This document shows positions 23,117 to 35,387 of a stretch of DNA of 64,000 nucleotides, piece after piece; position 1 is the stretch's first letter; each line of letters opens with the position of its first letter. The position numbers and the translations under genes were made by a program. This DNA is from Ascarosepion bandense (Eukaryota; Mollusca; Cephalopoda; Sepiida; Sepiidae). The DNA lies in contig JBBBDQ010000310.1 in the NCBI GenBank assembly GCA_037127315.1, forward strand, positions 1,249,001 through 1,313,000. Reading direction: 5' to 3'. The notes under the pieces are model-generated. The model was not told the DNA's origin, ran no database searches, and worked only from the letters and a program-made list of their open reading frames with translations.

Positions 23117-23117
23117 T

Positions 23118-23680
23118 CTTTGATAAAAAGGCTACACAGAAGGATTTTTCCATTATCAAATTGAACATGTCCCCTTTCTAAGTATTGTTTTTATTCATAT
23201 TTATCTTATGCTATTTTAATATTTTGGTAAATATTTCTGGTATATTGTTTGTTAATGCAAGAATTTAAATTAAATGTTCTAAATTATTGGTGGGGAAATT
23301 AGTTAGCTTGGTAGTAATTAAGACATGATGCTGGATGATAAGAAATGACATTATTTAAAACAAAAATTACCATTCTTAGCTGAATATTAGTCATAAAAAT
23401 ATATTTGGGGAAAGTTTTGAAGCTCTCTCTTGAGCAATGAAAAAGGCAACTGCTATTGTTTTAATGCTATGTTCCTTTGAATGTAGACAATCCTGGCACC
23501 CTATAGATTCCTTTTCTTTTTGTGAATAGCTGTGATTGCTTGGGAAAAAGAGTAAAATGTTTTCTCATTGCTAAATTTAAATTAGTTACTTAACCCATAC
23601 TATTTGTGGAGGTAAAATAAAATGCTTGATATACCTGCATACCAAAAAATAGAACATCCAAATGAATTATGAAACGCACG

Positions 23681-23723
<43 letters not shown>

Positions 23724-24238
23724 GAAAGATTTGACAAGAAAAGGTTCTGCAGCTTATGGCAATTCTTACAAAGTAACAAAACTTCAATTTGAAATATAAT
23801 GAAAATGAAAAATTTTACTCTTAGCAAAACGATAGAAAACGCCTTATAACCATCAACTATACTTAATTTTATCAAAGACTGTCTTTTAAAAGCTAAAAAC
23901 TCTTAAAATAATTTGCTGGTATTAGCTTGTTAATATTGTTGTCAGCTATATTGAATTAATAACTAGTTACTGCTGCTGTTAAGATTTTGAAATATTTTCT
24001 ATTGGATTTGATAAAAGTACAGAATTTACAAATACTACTTACAATGCTGTCTTTATTCAAGGAGATAAAAAAACTAAAAAATTATATTTAATATTTTTGA
24101 AAGGAATAATGAAGTGAGGTATTTAGAGAATTGGAAACAGTGCATCTGTGATGTATTCTTGAAAAAAATGTTTTTAGTTTACTTTTACTCTTTATTAAGA
24201 GGCACTGAGAATGAAAGTCACAAATAAAAAAAAATGTT
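23118..24238. other. AT-rich spacer with a (CA)n microsatellite
   Basis: The (CA)n run at 23676-23720 (gcacgcacgcacaca then pure CA) produces spurious VCVCVC frames on the minus strand. A short atgttcctttgaatgtagac block near 23470 may be a worn LINE 3'-end fragment, but it is too short to call. Confidence 0.55.
23676..23720. repeat. (CA)n microsatellite
   Basis: This is a 45-bp run of CA with a CACG-type start. Confidence 0.95.
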
Positions 24239-24510
24239 ATGGATGTAATTGTAAAACTGTCAGTTTTGTGCAGGAAAAACCTCCACTACAAGCAGTTTAC
24301 TACTTTTCTTTCCACCATCGATAGTCAATATAGTGAGTTGTACTATATTGAAGTGCAGTGGAAAATGGAAAATACAAAAAAATATACTGAACTAAGTGAT
24401 CTTACATTTGTACTTGACCTTTCATTCCTCACTGATTTGACAGAATATTTGAACATGGGTAAATTTGAAACTTCAAAACTCAAAGCATATTATCACAATA
24501 ATATATGACA
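24239..24510 (+). pseudogene. hAT-type transposase remnant (ZBED5/GTF2IRD2-like)
   Basis: The 89-residue frame reads KQFTTFLSTIDSQYSELYYI, then EVQW, then ELSDLTFVLDLSFLTDLTEY and LNMGK. The order matches the central part of the hAT-derived ZBED5/GTF2IRD2-like proteins: FxxFLxEIxSEYGDxxYHTEVRW, then LSDxxWLxDLAFLxDxxEHLN. Between the EVQW and ELSD blocks about 25 residues expected in the family are missing, which indicates an internal deletion. Flanking frames are closed by stops. It is a transposon relic, not a working gene. Confidence 0.65.
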
Positions 24511-25265
24511 GAATGAAGTCTTAAGTGTCAACTTTTTTATAGGCGAAGCAGGTTCCTGACAATAGCTTTACAATCTTTGTCATTAAGCAGTCAATTCACA
24601 GTGCTTAAAAGAAAATAATGTTAAATCTGCATGATCAGCAGATGTTTTGGTATTAGAAAAGCTGGATAAAAATGTTGCTTTTGCTATTCATCTGACTATG
24701 GATATTGATAGTATTTATGATAAATTTCACATTTTATTGTAGTTTCACTGTGATATACTGAAAAAGAAATATACAGAGGGGTCAGTGTTCCTGAGAGAAA
24801 TTTTGTTTTATCTTTACAAATTTTGGCCGTGTTTAACAGTTTTTCTCAACACTGAAAATAAGTAAATCTGCATTATGCTCAAGACATACAGATGAATATT
24901 TACTGTGTTGAGGCTGACTAATTTGAAGACATAGAATATATGGATGTTGCAATACATTGCCAAAAATAATCATTAATATGAACTAACTGGAATCAAATGA
25001 AAACAATAAGAACTATTTAACTTTAGTTGCAAAGCTGACATTCATGGAAAAAAAAATTCTTCTTTCTATACTCTGACATTTACTATCATAGACACACTCA
25101 TTTTGATAAAAAAAAATTAAAGTAGTCTATTTAGCTGTATTGCAGTTTTGTACTATAACTTGTGGAAATTGCAGCCCCTACCTTCTTCACCTCACTTTAG
25201 CTTACTGCATCTTTTTTTTGTGTGTGCAATTGAATTTTTGATCTGTACTCTCTTATGCAAATGGT
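24511..25265. other. AT-rich spacer, possibly rest of the hAT remnant
   Basis: No frame can be followed. Fragments near 24640-24760 might continue the hAT copy, but I could not confirm that. Confidence 0.3.
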
Positions 25266-25493
25266 TGTCAGTCAGTCAGAGATACACGCATGAATGATTG
25301 TCTCTTTCAAGACATGACTGACCATGCAGAAGATTTTTCTGGAGTACGTTGCTATTACTTTCTGCAGTAGATTGGTTGTCAACCAAGGCTGTAGAACCCA
25401 ATCTCTCCTGCTATTTAACACATAGCTGGAGAGAGAATAAATTAATACCATTCTTAAGAGTATTTGCGCATAAGTAAATGCAATGAATTCAAC
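25266..25493 (-). mobile_element. tRNA-derived SINE, 5'-truncated
   Basis: The segment aligns on the minus strand with the SINE at 52837-53137: a (CAGT)n-type tail at 25266-25279, tctctttcaagacatgactg, a tagattggttgtcaaccaag block, tgctatttaacacatagctg and agtatttgcgcataagtaaa. The tRNA-like head beyond gaattcaac is absent, so it is a 5'-truncated copy. Confidence 0.8.
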
Positions 25494-28400
25494 ATTTTTA
25501 ATTGTAATTTATAATAGAAGTAGATTTAACACTAGTAACTGAGATAGAATATACTACACAATTGCTCTTAAATGAAATCATTAGATAAATTTCACCTATC
25601 ATCAAAATAATTGTCATTTCAAGATTTTCCACCAAAATACAATATATAGTTGAAACGTTTATTAAACTGATTCCAAGTTTTATTAAACTAATTTAACTCC
25701 TTGCTTGTGTTCCATATGTTATTAATAGAATGCTGCAAATGATTTATTCTTCAGATTTTGTCAGATGTACAATTCAATTTAATAGAAGTAACATTAAGAA
25801 GGGAAACGTGTTCAGTTGTACAAAATTGAACATTTTAATGACTCTTTTCAGTCATTCCATCTGGAGATAGAGCAATATTTTTCTTAGATAAGCTATTCTG
25901 GGAAGAAGTGGGTGCTAATGTATTCCTAAACCTACCCACAAGTTCCACTCTTATTTATCAGTTGTAATATGACAATATCTTGAGTAGTATGATATTGAAA
26001 TAGTCGAAAATTCTTATATTTTACAAGGTCATTAGTGTATTGTCCTTGGGGAAGTCAACACCACTACTGAGTTGCTATCAAACTGCATTAATCCATGGCT
26101 ACTTATGTTTAAAGGATTATCATAATTTTAATGTCTGATTATTTACCTTCCTTTTAATTTTATTTTTTAAGAACTGATCTTTTTCTTTCTTTACTATACA
26201 CATGGGCTACAGATAAATAATTTGCATGTTTTACTTTTACTAGCTTTGTGAAAAAAAAATAAAGTTCAGCTTAAGTAAAAATATTTATTTTCTTCTATCT
26301 TCTGTCATCTTTGATACAACTTCTCAAAGCATTTTATCTTTCTCAGCAAAATCTGCTTAAGGTGTCTTCTATACTCTTTCAGTAAACTGAAATTTCTTTC
26401 ATTAAGAACATAAAGACATGGTTGTTAATTGAAATACACAATATCTGGTAAATACAGTTGATGAGTAAAAACTTTCTTACCAAACTGTAAGTTTTGTTTT
26501 GTTTTTTTTGTTTTTTTTTTCTTAAGAAAACATGCAGTATTGCATTATTGTGATGGCATATTCTCTTAACTAACTCTTGAAGGATATTTTTCATCACAAT
26601 AATCAAGAAGACCATCCAGAAGAGATGCAGGAGATTTTGTGCAACCTATGAAAAATGACTGAAAAGTGTGTAGCTAATGATGGTGATTGTAGGGAAAATG
26701 GTTTTGTAGCTGAAAACTTGCTCTATGCAATGATTTTATTCTACTCCCTCTATCAGTTTTAACTTTTTTAAATTAAATAAGGAATTACTTTGAGAACATT
26801 CTTTATAAAAATATGACAAATTTCTTTTGTTGGGTATAGATTTTTTTCCCAGAATTGGAATAGCTAACCACACTTCTCTACTGGGCTTAAATATATATAC
26901 AAATCTGCTTTTGTCAATATCTGATTCTAAATCATATCTTTTAACTTAAACAATATTATTGTTACAATTTAAGAATTTACTCAAAAACTGAATTCAGACC
27001 ATTGAATGGTTCATCTTCATCACCAACAAAAGTTCAAAAATTAAAGGCAAAAAAAAAAAAACAATGAAATTATCTGTAATGCAATCACCCCTACCTTTTC
27101 TTTAAGGTTGCTGGATAAATAGCTTTCACCTTAGTAAAGAGATGTTAAAAAGAAGAATCTGCTTTGATATAATCTTGATTTTAAACAAAAGATTGGGTAT
27201 GAAAAAAAAAATCTTGAATATTCCCAAAATTGGGACTTGTGAACTATAGAATCTTTTAGTCGAGAGTAGAATGTTAAAATCAACCAACTTTATTAAACGA
27301 TATAAATTAACCCAAAATAAAAGCACATTTAATATTCATTGTGAGGGAATCTATGCTTAGGTCATTGGACAAATTCCATTGACAGTAACTCTTCTGTTGA
27401 TTTTGCCCAGTGATCAAGTGTTGATTAATGCTGGTTTTAAGAATGTCACAAAAAGACATTTGAGAAAAAAGTCTCTAGTTATATTTAATATAAAACATGG
27501 AGTCCATCATTAAAAAAGAGAAATATATGAGAACAGAAAATAATATTCATGCAAGCATCTCTGGGAAACAATAATTGCTTCAAGTTGAAATAGTGCAAAA
27601 GTTTAGAAAACCAATAGTGATAACATCCTATAACCTACATCAGTATGTAAGGAACCCAAATGAAAAATTAAAAGTAATACAATAACTTACATGGGTATAT
27701 GAGATACTGTGTGAATTAAATATTTCTGTGGCTTGTAGCTTTTGATTTATGAATAAAAATTTATGCTTTTCCTTAGATAATAAAATCTGACAGCCTCAAA
27801 ACAAGTTAGTATCAATATTCTATGCTGAAACTTACGATATATTTGTATATACACTGCCATGCCAGAAGTTGTATGTTATATAAAATCACCCCTAGCCAAG
27901 CAAAATACAATTTCATATGGTATTCATTCTACAAATGGTTTGATAGATGTTGTAAAATGTTGTCTTAATAACTCTACCATGTTCAATAAATTTTCAAATG
28001 AATATGGCAGCTACATTATTCATTAGAAGTCAACAGAATACTACTAAAACCAATAGACTAGATCTGTTTATATTGTAATAAATTTCTTACAACTGTCAAA
28101 GCTTACCATTGCTCAATTAACTCTGTATAAAACATACTTTACATTTTTCTTCAGATAAGGCATGTAAAATATGAACCAGTTTTTGTTTTATTTTTAATAG
28201 AGTAAATTGTAAATTATTTTTTATAAAAGATATTTAGAATGTCGATTTACTTTATTAAAAAAATAAATGACATTACGATTTACTTTATTAAAAATAATTA
28301 AAAAGAAATGTTCTCTTGAATTATTTTTTACATGTCAGTTAAAGATAAATTTCTTTAAAGCCAAAATAGCTGGTTCCTATTTTACATAATGTCTTTTTAA

Positions 28401-28981
28401 ATGCCTTATTTTAAGAAAAATATTCACTAATTAAGGTTTAACCTTAATACATTACTTTTATTCAGTTATAGAGAATTTATTTCTGGTGTTGAGTTGTCCT
28501 GTACTCCATAACTGGGCCACTTGTCTATGGACACAAAACCAAACCAACTATATTTCTACTGATGTAACTAGTTAAATGAGCAGACATTTTTATAAATAAA
28601 CATGCAAAATCTCTGTTCCTTTTATAGTGTTGAGGTAATGAAAAAATTTCAAAGGGTATTGTTTAATAATGTTTTCATACCAGACATTAGAACTTATCTG
28701 TTTTGTGACTTAATAAATTACATGTCTCAAGGAACCCCTGTGCAAAAACAAATTTTTTTTTATATATTCCTAATGATTGTTATAATTTTTAATAACATAA
28801 TGTTACATAGGTTGATGTATATATTACAATAATCAAGAATATAATTGTGCATGTTTAGTAATATTATATATATGAAATTAAATAAAGTCAAAAGTGCGTT
28901 AGCTTCTCTCATTTGTTACCATGGAACCTTAGGATTCCAGGGAACCCTGGTTGGGAAATGCTGGTTTAGATAGTTCTTTTT
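25494..28981. other. AT-rich non-coding stretch
   Basis: I see no gene, LINE or SINE in these 3.5 kb, only homopolymer and AT-rich sequence. Confidence 0.45.
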
Positions 28982-29314
28982 CTTCTATGTGCCCTGTCCT
29001 TTCAGGACGTAGGCGATCATGGTTCTCCACATCTCTCTATCCCTTGTGGCTCCTAGTATGTTTGTTCCTGTTACTCCTGTCAACCCCCCTTTCGTCAACC
29101 ACCTGATCAGGCCCTGCAAATATGTTATCCACTGTCTTCCTCTGTCTCTCTTTCCTTCTATCTGGCCAGTCAGTATCAGATTCTCCAGGCTCTCCTTCCT
29201 CATTGCGTGTCCCAGGAACTTCAGTTGTCTCTTCCTGATGCTCAGTATCAATTTCCTCTTTGTTGCCATTCTTTCCAACACCTCACCGTTGCTTGCATGC
29301 TCAGTCCATGATTA
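28982..29314 (-). mobile_element. RTE-type LINE 3' end, 5'-truncated, relatively young
   Basis: The sequence matches 990-1321 of the first LINE with few differences (cttctatgtgccctgtcctt; gctcagtccatgat at the break) and then stops abruptly at 29314, where unrelated DNA begins. A minus-strand frame of 98 residues is open (MLERMATKRKLILSIRKRQL, then KFLGHAMRKE). Abrupt 5' truncation is the usual outcome of target-primed reverse transcription. Confidence 0.9.
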
Positions 29315-29724
29315 CTGTCACTTAAATTTGAGTGGGGAAAGAATGTCTTTTCTATCTGGTGGGTGTAATTTTAGACTAGGTGGTTATCAACTACTAGTGA
29401 CTAAAAAGTTATATCTTTGTTCCTCATTGTTCTTATTTTGACAAGTGAAGCCAGATTCTCATGTTAGGGAATAAATCAGACCTTTTGTATTTGTAAAGGC
29501 TAATATCAAATGTCTAACATTGGTCTCTATGGGGATTTATTAGATGGGTAGTATTTATACATAATCTTAGGAGAGAATTATTTGACATATAGTGCCTCTC
29601 TTATAGCGAGATGCTTTTGATATTGTGATTTAAATAGTATTTTTGTATCTCACTGTAAGAGGCACTTTATATGTAATTGTTTCCAAACAAGGCAATACTG
29701 CCATTGGTGCACAGGTGTATTGCT
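29315..29724. other. Spacer
   Basis: No gene was recognised. The block caaggcaatactgccattgg followed by tgcacagg near 29690-29718 resembles a segment at 32765-32792 and may be a dispersed-repeat end. Confidence 0.35.
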
Positions 29725-29880
29725 TTCAGGGAGACTAGCATGATCCATGCTGATGTGGGGTAGGAAAGATTCTTTGGTGATTAAAGGATAACAGCTTCAC
29801 TTTGAAAACATAAAATTTATGAGCCATTTCTTACCCCAGTCCACCACAGATTGCAGATCCGTTTCAAACGATTCTCTCCT
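29725..29880 (-). mobile_element. Short Jockey/CR1-type LINE fragment
   Basis: Minus-strand frames read LQSVVDWGKKW-like text near 29850-29875 and MDHASLPESNTP near 29725-29760. The same words occur in the LINE at the right edge of the window (LQSVVDWGKKWPVNFNASK; MDQASLPESKTL). Frames are shifted. Confidence 0.65.
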
Positions 29881-31196
29881 ATCATTAACTTTACATTATT
29901 TAACAGTGGAAATAGTTTTGAAATTTTTTTAGAAATAGAAAGATGCTCACAAGATTTCCAGTTTTGTTTGTGTTACATGATATCTTTTAAAGAACATTCC
30001 TTTAAAAAAAAAAAAATTAAATTATGTTACAGTCAACAAAACATGAGGTTAAAATAACATCAGAAATATAATAGCTAGTGAAGTGGTTGAAAGTGCTTGG
30101 AAAGATTATATATATATATATATAGAGAGAGAGAGTGAGAGAACTTAAATAAAAATTCCTGATGTCTATTTTATTACAGTATAAGAGCAAATATTTCACA
30201 CTATAACTTTTAAAATGTATATATTTGATTTGACATATTAGAAGAAACCTACCCTTTCTTCCAAATAAAAATTTTTCTTTTTTTTTTTAATTTCTATTTT
30301 AGGGGATATTAAATTATTTAGCAAAGTGAAATGGAAAAATAAGTTACTAAAGAATAAAGCAAAACATCAACATCAAAAAAAGGTTTTTATTTATTTATGT
30401 TTTTTAATAAATTTTTAAGTATTATTTACATTGTTTTAAAATTTGAGTGTGCCATCTATTTTTTAGTTGTAACCATGTGACTTAAATGAAACCTATAAAA
30501 ATAACTAATCTGTTATATTAACATCAGCACAAGACATAACATCCATTTTATTACTTATGTGATGTCACTTATACAAATACCTCACATTTTCTCCAAAAAG
30601 TCGCATTTAAAGAGCTTTACTATTTTCAGCAAATTAAACAAATGCAAGCTGCATAAAAAGAAAAAGTAATTTGGTTCAACTCTAACCATCGATACAGATT
30701 TTCATTGCATTTGCTACCACTCGATGACTAAGATTAACAAAGATTATAGGTATGAGAGTAGATTGCATCCAAATTCACCCATTTTAGTTCTACTTTCATT
30801 AATTCAAAGGTAGCATGAGAGTTTTCTCATGAATACAGTGAGTTATTTTAAATAATCTTGTGTGTTTGTGGATGACACTCAGAATTTCAAACTAGAATTA
30901 TTTTCATACTCCTCCCTCTCTATATATTTTGAGATTTAATATCTTTAATACAGTTAATTTAAGTTTAATCTTTCCAAAGTTATATATTCTATTCTGTCTG
31001 GAAGGTGACAATGGAAGACATGGTTAGCATTATATACTTGCTTAAATATTTTGATTACTTATCAGGTAATATAATAAGAATGTAGAGTATGAACCATTCA
31101 GTGTTTACATTCTCTCTGAATATTTTTTCTTAATATAGAATATTATACTTATGAAGCTTTTAGAACTAGTTTAATGTTGAATACTTAAATATAATG
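29881..31196. other. AT-rich spacer with microsatellite
   Basis: (TA)n then (GA)n lies at 30105-30142. No gene or repeat family is recognised. Confidence 0.5.
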
Positions 31197-31297
31197 GGGT
31201 GCTGAAAAGTTCTTAACCCAATAAAAAAAATCTTTTTAAAAGCTGTCACTTGGTCAGATTTTTGTAAGTGGGTTAGGCTGAGGACTTTTCAGCACCC
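31197..31297. mobile_element. 101-bp MITE-like element with inverted ends
   Basis: The left end gggtgctgaaaagttct and the reverse complement of the right end, gggtgctgaaaagtcct, form inverted repeats of about 17 bp with one mismatch; the copy is 101 bp long. No clear target duplication was seen. A diverged relative is at 59834. Confidence 0.6.
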
Positions 31298-32712
31298 TTT
31301 CATACACAGATGATAAACTAGGCTTAACATTTTCATAGTTATATTTAATTTTAAAGTATATTTATTTTATTATAAAATTTATTTATCATTTAAAACTCTT
31401 AAATGTAAAATCCTCCATTTCTCTACTTAAATTACTATTACAACTTAAAATTGTTGTTAAAAATAAAATAAGACTGGTTTTCATTTCATGAAAATTCTTT
31501 ACAGGAATAGATTAAATGTAAAAAAATTGCATTGGGATTGTTTTTGTTAGAAATTAATTCTATTCAGTTTTTAAAATGAATAACATTACAGCAACTTGGT
31601 TATATTAATTTACCATAATTTAACTCTTTAGATTATAAAGAATCTGTGGAAATCCTAACTATGTTGCATTTAGCCAGAGATTATTAGAACTAGCAAGGAC
31701 TGTTCAAAATCTATCAAACATCATGTTTTACTTTTGGTAATCACAATTTTCATACTATCAGGCTTGGTAAGATAGATATTATTTTGGTGATTAATTACAA
31801 ACAAATGTTAGCTTAGCTTACTTACTAAAGCATCCTTTGAAGCATCTTTTTACAAGAAACCATTCAGAAGAAAAAAAAGTAGGAATAACTTCAGTGTATA
31901 ACTAATAGATTTATCTCAGAAGTTATTTAATAACAATTGTCATTTTTATTTGATTTTGCAGAGTCAATTTTAGAGTTGTTGATATATTTGATTTTGCTCA
32001 CCATCTCTAAAAATATATACCTGTGCATGGCTTAATTCTCAAAGGAGATTAATTTTATTTTGTGTGTGTGTGTGTAATTTTACCCTGATTATGGCCAAGC
32101 ATTAAGAAATAGCAATTAAATGCATATACTATGCTGAAAAAATACAATTCCTAATCTGCATTGACTTGTCTGTTTGCTTTTTTTCATCTACTCCCAATCA
32201 TGTAACTTTTCAAAGAAAGTCACTAGATTTGAACTTCTGATCAACTTTTCATGTCTTTGCTATAGTTTGCATTTTTTTATTTAGAGATTTTCAAAAAGAA
32301 CAGTTGCTATTCTGATCATGTTAACAACTGATGTTTCAACAGCTTGGTATGTTATGTCTTTATAACTGGTACTCAACCTTGTTTCATGTTCATCTCAAAG
32401 TGTATACTGCAAAAGCATTCAGATCTGTCTATACTTGATGTATCATACTAACAGTTAGCCTGCCTGTTCTGCTGTGTATGTCTCAGGCCTGAGACCATTA
32501 AATTACTTAGAACTAATTGCTACTTATAAAGCAAAAACTTGTATTGACCTTTCCAAAGAGTAACTGAACTATCAGAAAGTTCTATGTGTTTAGTAAACCA
32601 CTAAGTGTCAATAATCTTTACTTTTAAGCTACATGGTTTTTATGTACCTCAATCCTAGAGTTTTTTTCCTATTTATATATGGATATTAATGAAATATTAA
32701 GAATGAAACAAG

Positions 32713-32716
<4 letters not shown>
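31298..32716. other. AT-rich spacer
   Basis: Nothing is recognisable apart from a short (TG)n at 32061-32075. Confidence 0.45.
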
Positions 32717-32750
<34 letters not shown>

Positions 32751-33042
32751 CGTATCACCCCAAGCAAGGTGGTAATGCCACTGATGTGCAGGGGGCTACA
32801 TAATAGTGAAAAGATCGGAAAAGAGAAAGCCGGAAGCCATATCCTAAACAGGGAACAAGGGATGAGCCTCTTAACCTGTTCAATAGACATGGGTGGAGTG
32901 TGAACCGAGCGATAGATAGATCTATCTACTCCAATTGAAAAAAAAACAAAAAACAAAGTGAGAAGATTGGAAAAGAGAAAGCCGGAAACCACATCCTAAA
33001 CAGGGAACAAGGGATGAGCCTCTGAACCTGTTCAATAGACAT
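32717..33042 (-). repeat. Dispersed repeat with terminal A run and internal 80-bp duplication
   Basis: On the minus strand this ends in an A run (31 T on the + strand at 32717-32747), suggesting retroposition. It contains an 80-bp unit twice in direct orientation, 32811-32890 and 32963-33042, differing at only a few positions. The unit begins aagatcggaaaagagaaagc and ends ttcaatagacat. A related copy is at 16211. The class is unknown and there is no coding. Confidence 0.65.
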
Positions 33043-35387
33043 TTAGTTTTGAAATTAAATCTTACAACCATAGCAATAAGAATATACCAAAGCACAAAAC
33101 TGAGTACAACTGAACCAGATGCTTCATGTAGCTTGTTTAAAGAATAGAGAAATAAGATTTATATTTATTATTTTTAACATTTTATATTTTATAACATCCT
33201 GCAGAAAAGAAAAAAAAATGTTCACAACTTTTTCTTTTTGTATTTTTCCTTCAGTATTTCTGTATTAATTTCAAATTAATTTGTGAGATGTTTTGGTATG
33301 TTAAATAGTAATTGCATTTTCTCCTTAGAAAAAACATCTACAAAGTTCTTGGATAAATTAATAGCTCTTATATTTTTATTTTTCTTATCCAATTTCATAC
33401 ATTTCTTACAGCAGATTCAGTTAATATGACCTGTGTATAAAGTTTTATTGTAATTTCATCTTAAAACTTGAAAATATAGGCATTTAATCTTGTCTAGCTT
33501 TTCAAATATCTTCATTTTTGTTAGAAATTAAAATCAATAACACGTTTTAAAAATTAATCTAATTACATGCACTATTTAAATAAAAAATAATCAGCATTTA
33601 TCTTTGTTCAGTATTTAATGTGTTGGTAATTTATTGCCATGAAATAGAAATTGTTTAAAATATCTGAACATTTTTATTTTGAAAACCATAAGTAAACATT
33701 TTATATAGCTTATAGTGTGGCAACTAAAAATTCTAAAAATTGTACATTAAATCTGCTTTTCATGTACTTTTTCAAAAAGAAATACAAACTAAAGACTTGT
33801 ATCAATAAATGAGGAATCACTCCTATACTCTTATCATACTTTCTCAAACAATGTTGATAAAATAAAAAAATTCATTTCTGCAGCTTGAATTGGATATTTT
33901 TTTGTAAGCTCCCTATCTCTGTAACCTTCCACTTTGCTACTATTTTTTATTAGATTTAAATGTTAATGTTTTTGCGTACATATTTATTCATTAAGGTATA
34001 GCATAGTTTTAATAGTATATGATATTATCACAACTCTCCGACAATTTATAATTGAAAAGAAAAGCTATAAAAAGCTGCAAAGGAAGAAAGCAAAGTTCTT
34101 TAAAAACTTTTTTAAAAATTTCTCCTAAATTAAGGTTATACTGTATTTATCAGATAAAATATTCTTTAATTGAAAAGTCAGTTTTTACTTTTAAAAAATA
34201 TTTTTGAGAAATTTTGAATTTCTATTATAATTCAAGTTTACAATAAGTAATTATGTTCTAAAAAATTTGAGCATGTATAACAGTTTAAAAATGACCATTT
34301 TTTTTTTTCTCCAGATATTGTAGATATTCAATTGATAATTGCATTCATTTTAATTACTTTTTTTTTTAAACTGACATATATCTTTGTTATGCAAAAAGAA
34401 CAAATAAAAGAAATACTGTATTTGACATGCAGTTTTTGTTTTTGTTTTGTTTTTTTTTGTTTTTTTTTTTTGTTTTTTTTTTTAATACTAAAAATATCTT
34501 TAAATTTCTCTGTGTCTTACATGCTATATGTAAGTTTAAAATTCATGATAGCCGAAATTAGCTACCTGGCAACTACTACTAGCTTAAATTAGGTACCTCC
34601 ATGCAATTGCTGAAAAGTAGCATAGCATGGTGTTTAAAAAAAAGTTTTATCATCAAAATGTTTATTAGTAAGAGGAAAGATCAAATTTTGTTATTTTTTA
34701 AAAAGTTTTTAATCCTTTCTAAATTTTGATGAAATTTTTTTTTTTAGTATTGAAAGACATTAATTTGGAAATTCTTGTAAAACAAATCAACTAATTGTCT
34801 GAAATTAATGAAACTTTCAGAATTTATTTACAAGTGAATGAAATTATGCAATTATTTTTAGAAAATCTTGGTAAATCTTTTTTACATGTGTCCCCCCAAC
34901 CTTTCCAATTAATTACATGAAACTTCTAGAAATTCATTATCTATATCAATTTTTTTTCTTATTTCATTAGTTAAATGGGGAATGTCAATCATGTAAAAAA
35001 ATTTTTTTTATTTTCAAGGCCATTTTTCCAAATATCTGCTCTGAATAGTAAAATAAAAAAATGCATTAAAACTATGCCATTTTTAATTTAAACTTTAAAT
35101 TGATTTTATAAATAATTTAAGAGGATATATTCTGAAAAAAACATTTTGATGAATTTTTATAAGAATTGTTTTTATTTTTTCTTTGCTAATTATGATTTAT
35201 AAAGTTTGAAACCTCTTTTAAATTTCTTACAGTTACTTGGTGTCTTTGAATATCTTTATGAATCAAAAATTGGAAAGCTTAATACAAATAATTTAGAATT
35301 AAGATTTTTAAAATAATATAATTTTTATTTTTATGTTAAATTGCACATGGAAACTTATAAGAGATTTACCATTAAAAGGTCAAGTGT
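33043..35387. other. AT-rich non-coding stretch
   Basis: No gene or repeat is recognised; there are T-rich runs near 34430-34484. Confidence 0.45.

Noticed and set aside
23590..23875. Minus-strand frames of 65 and 91 residues
   Set aside because: They are produced by the (CA)n microsatellite (VCVCVC) and AT-rich flanks; no protein family fits.
32669..32992. 107-residue minus and 74-residue plus frames
   Set aside because: Both include the long homopolymer (poly-Lys or poly-Phe) and the duplicated dispersed repeat; not coding.
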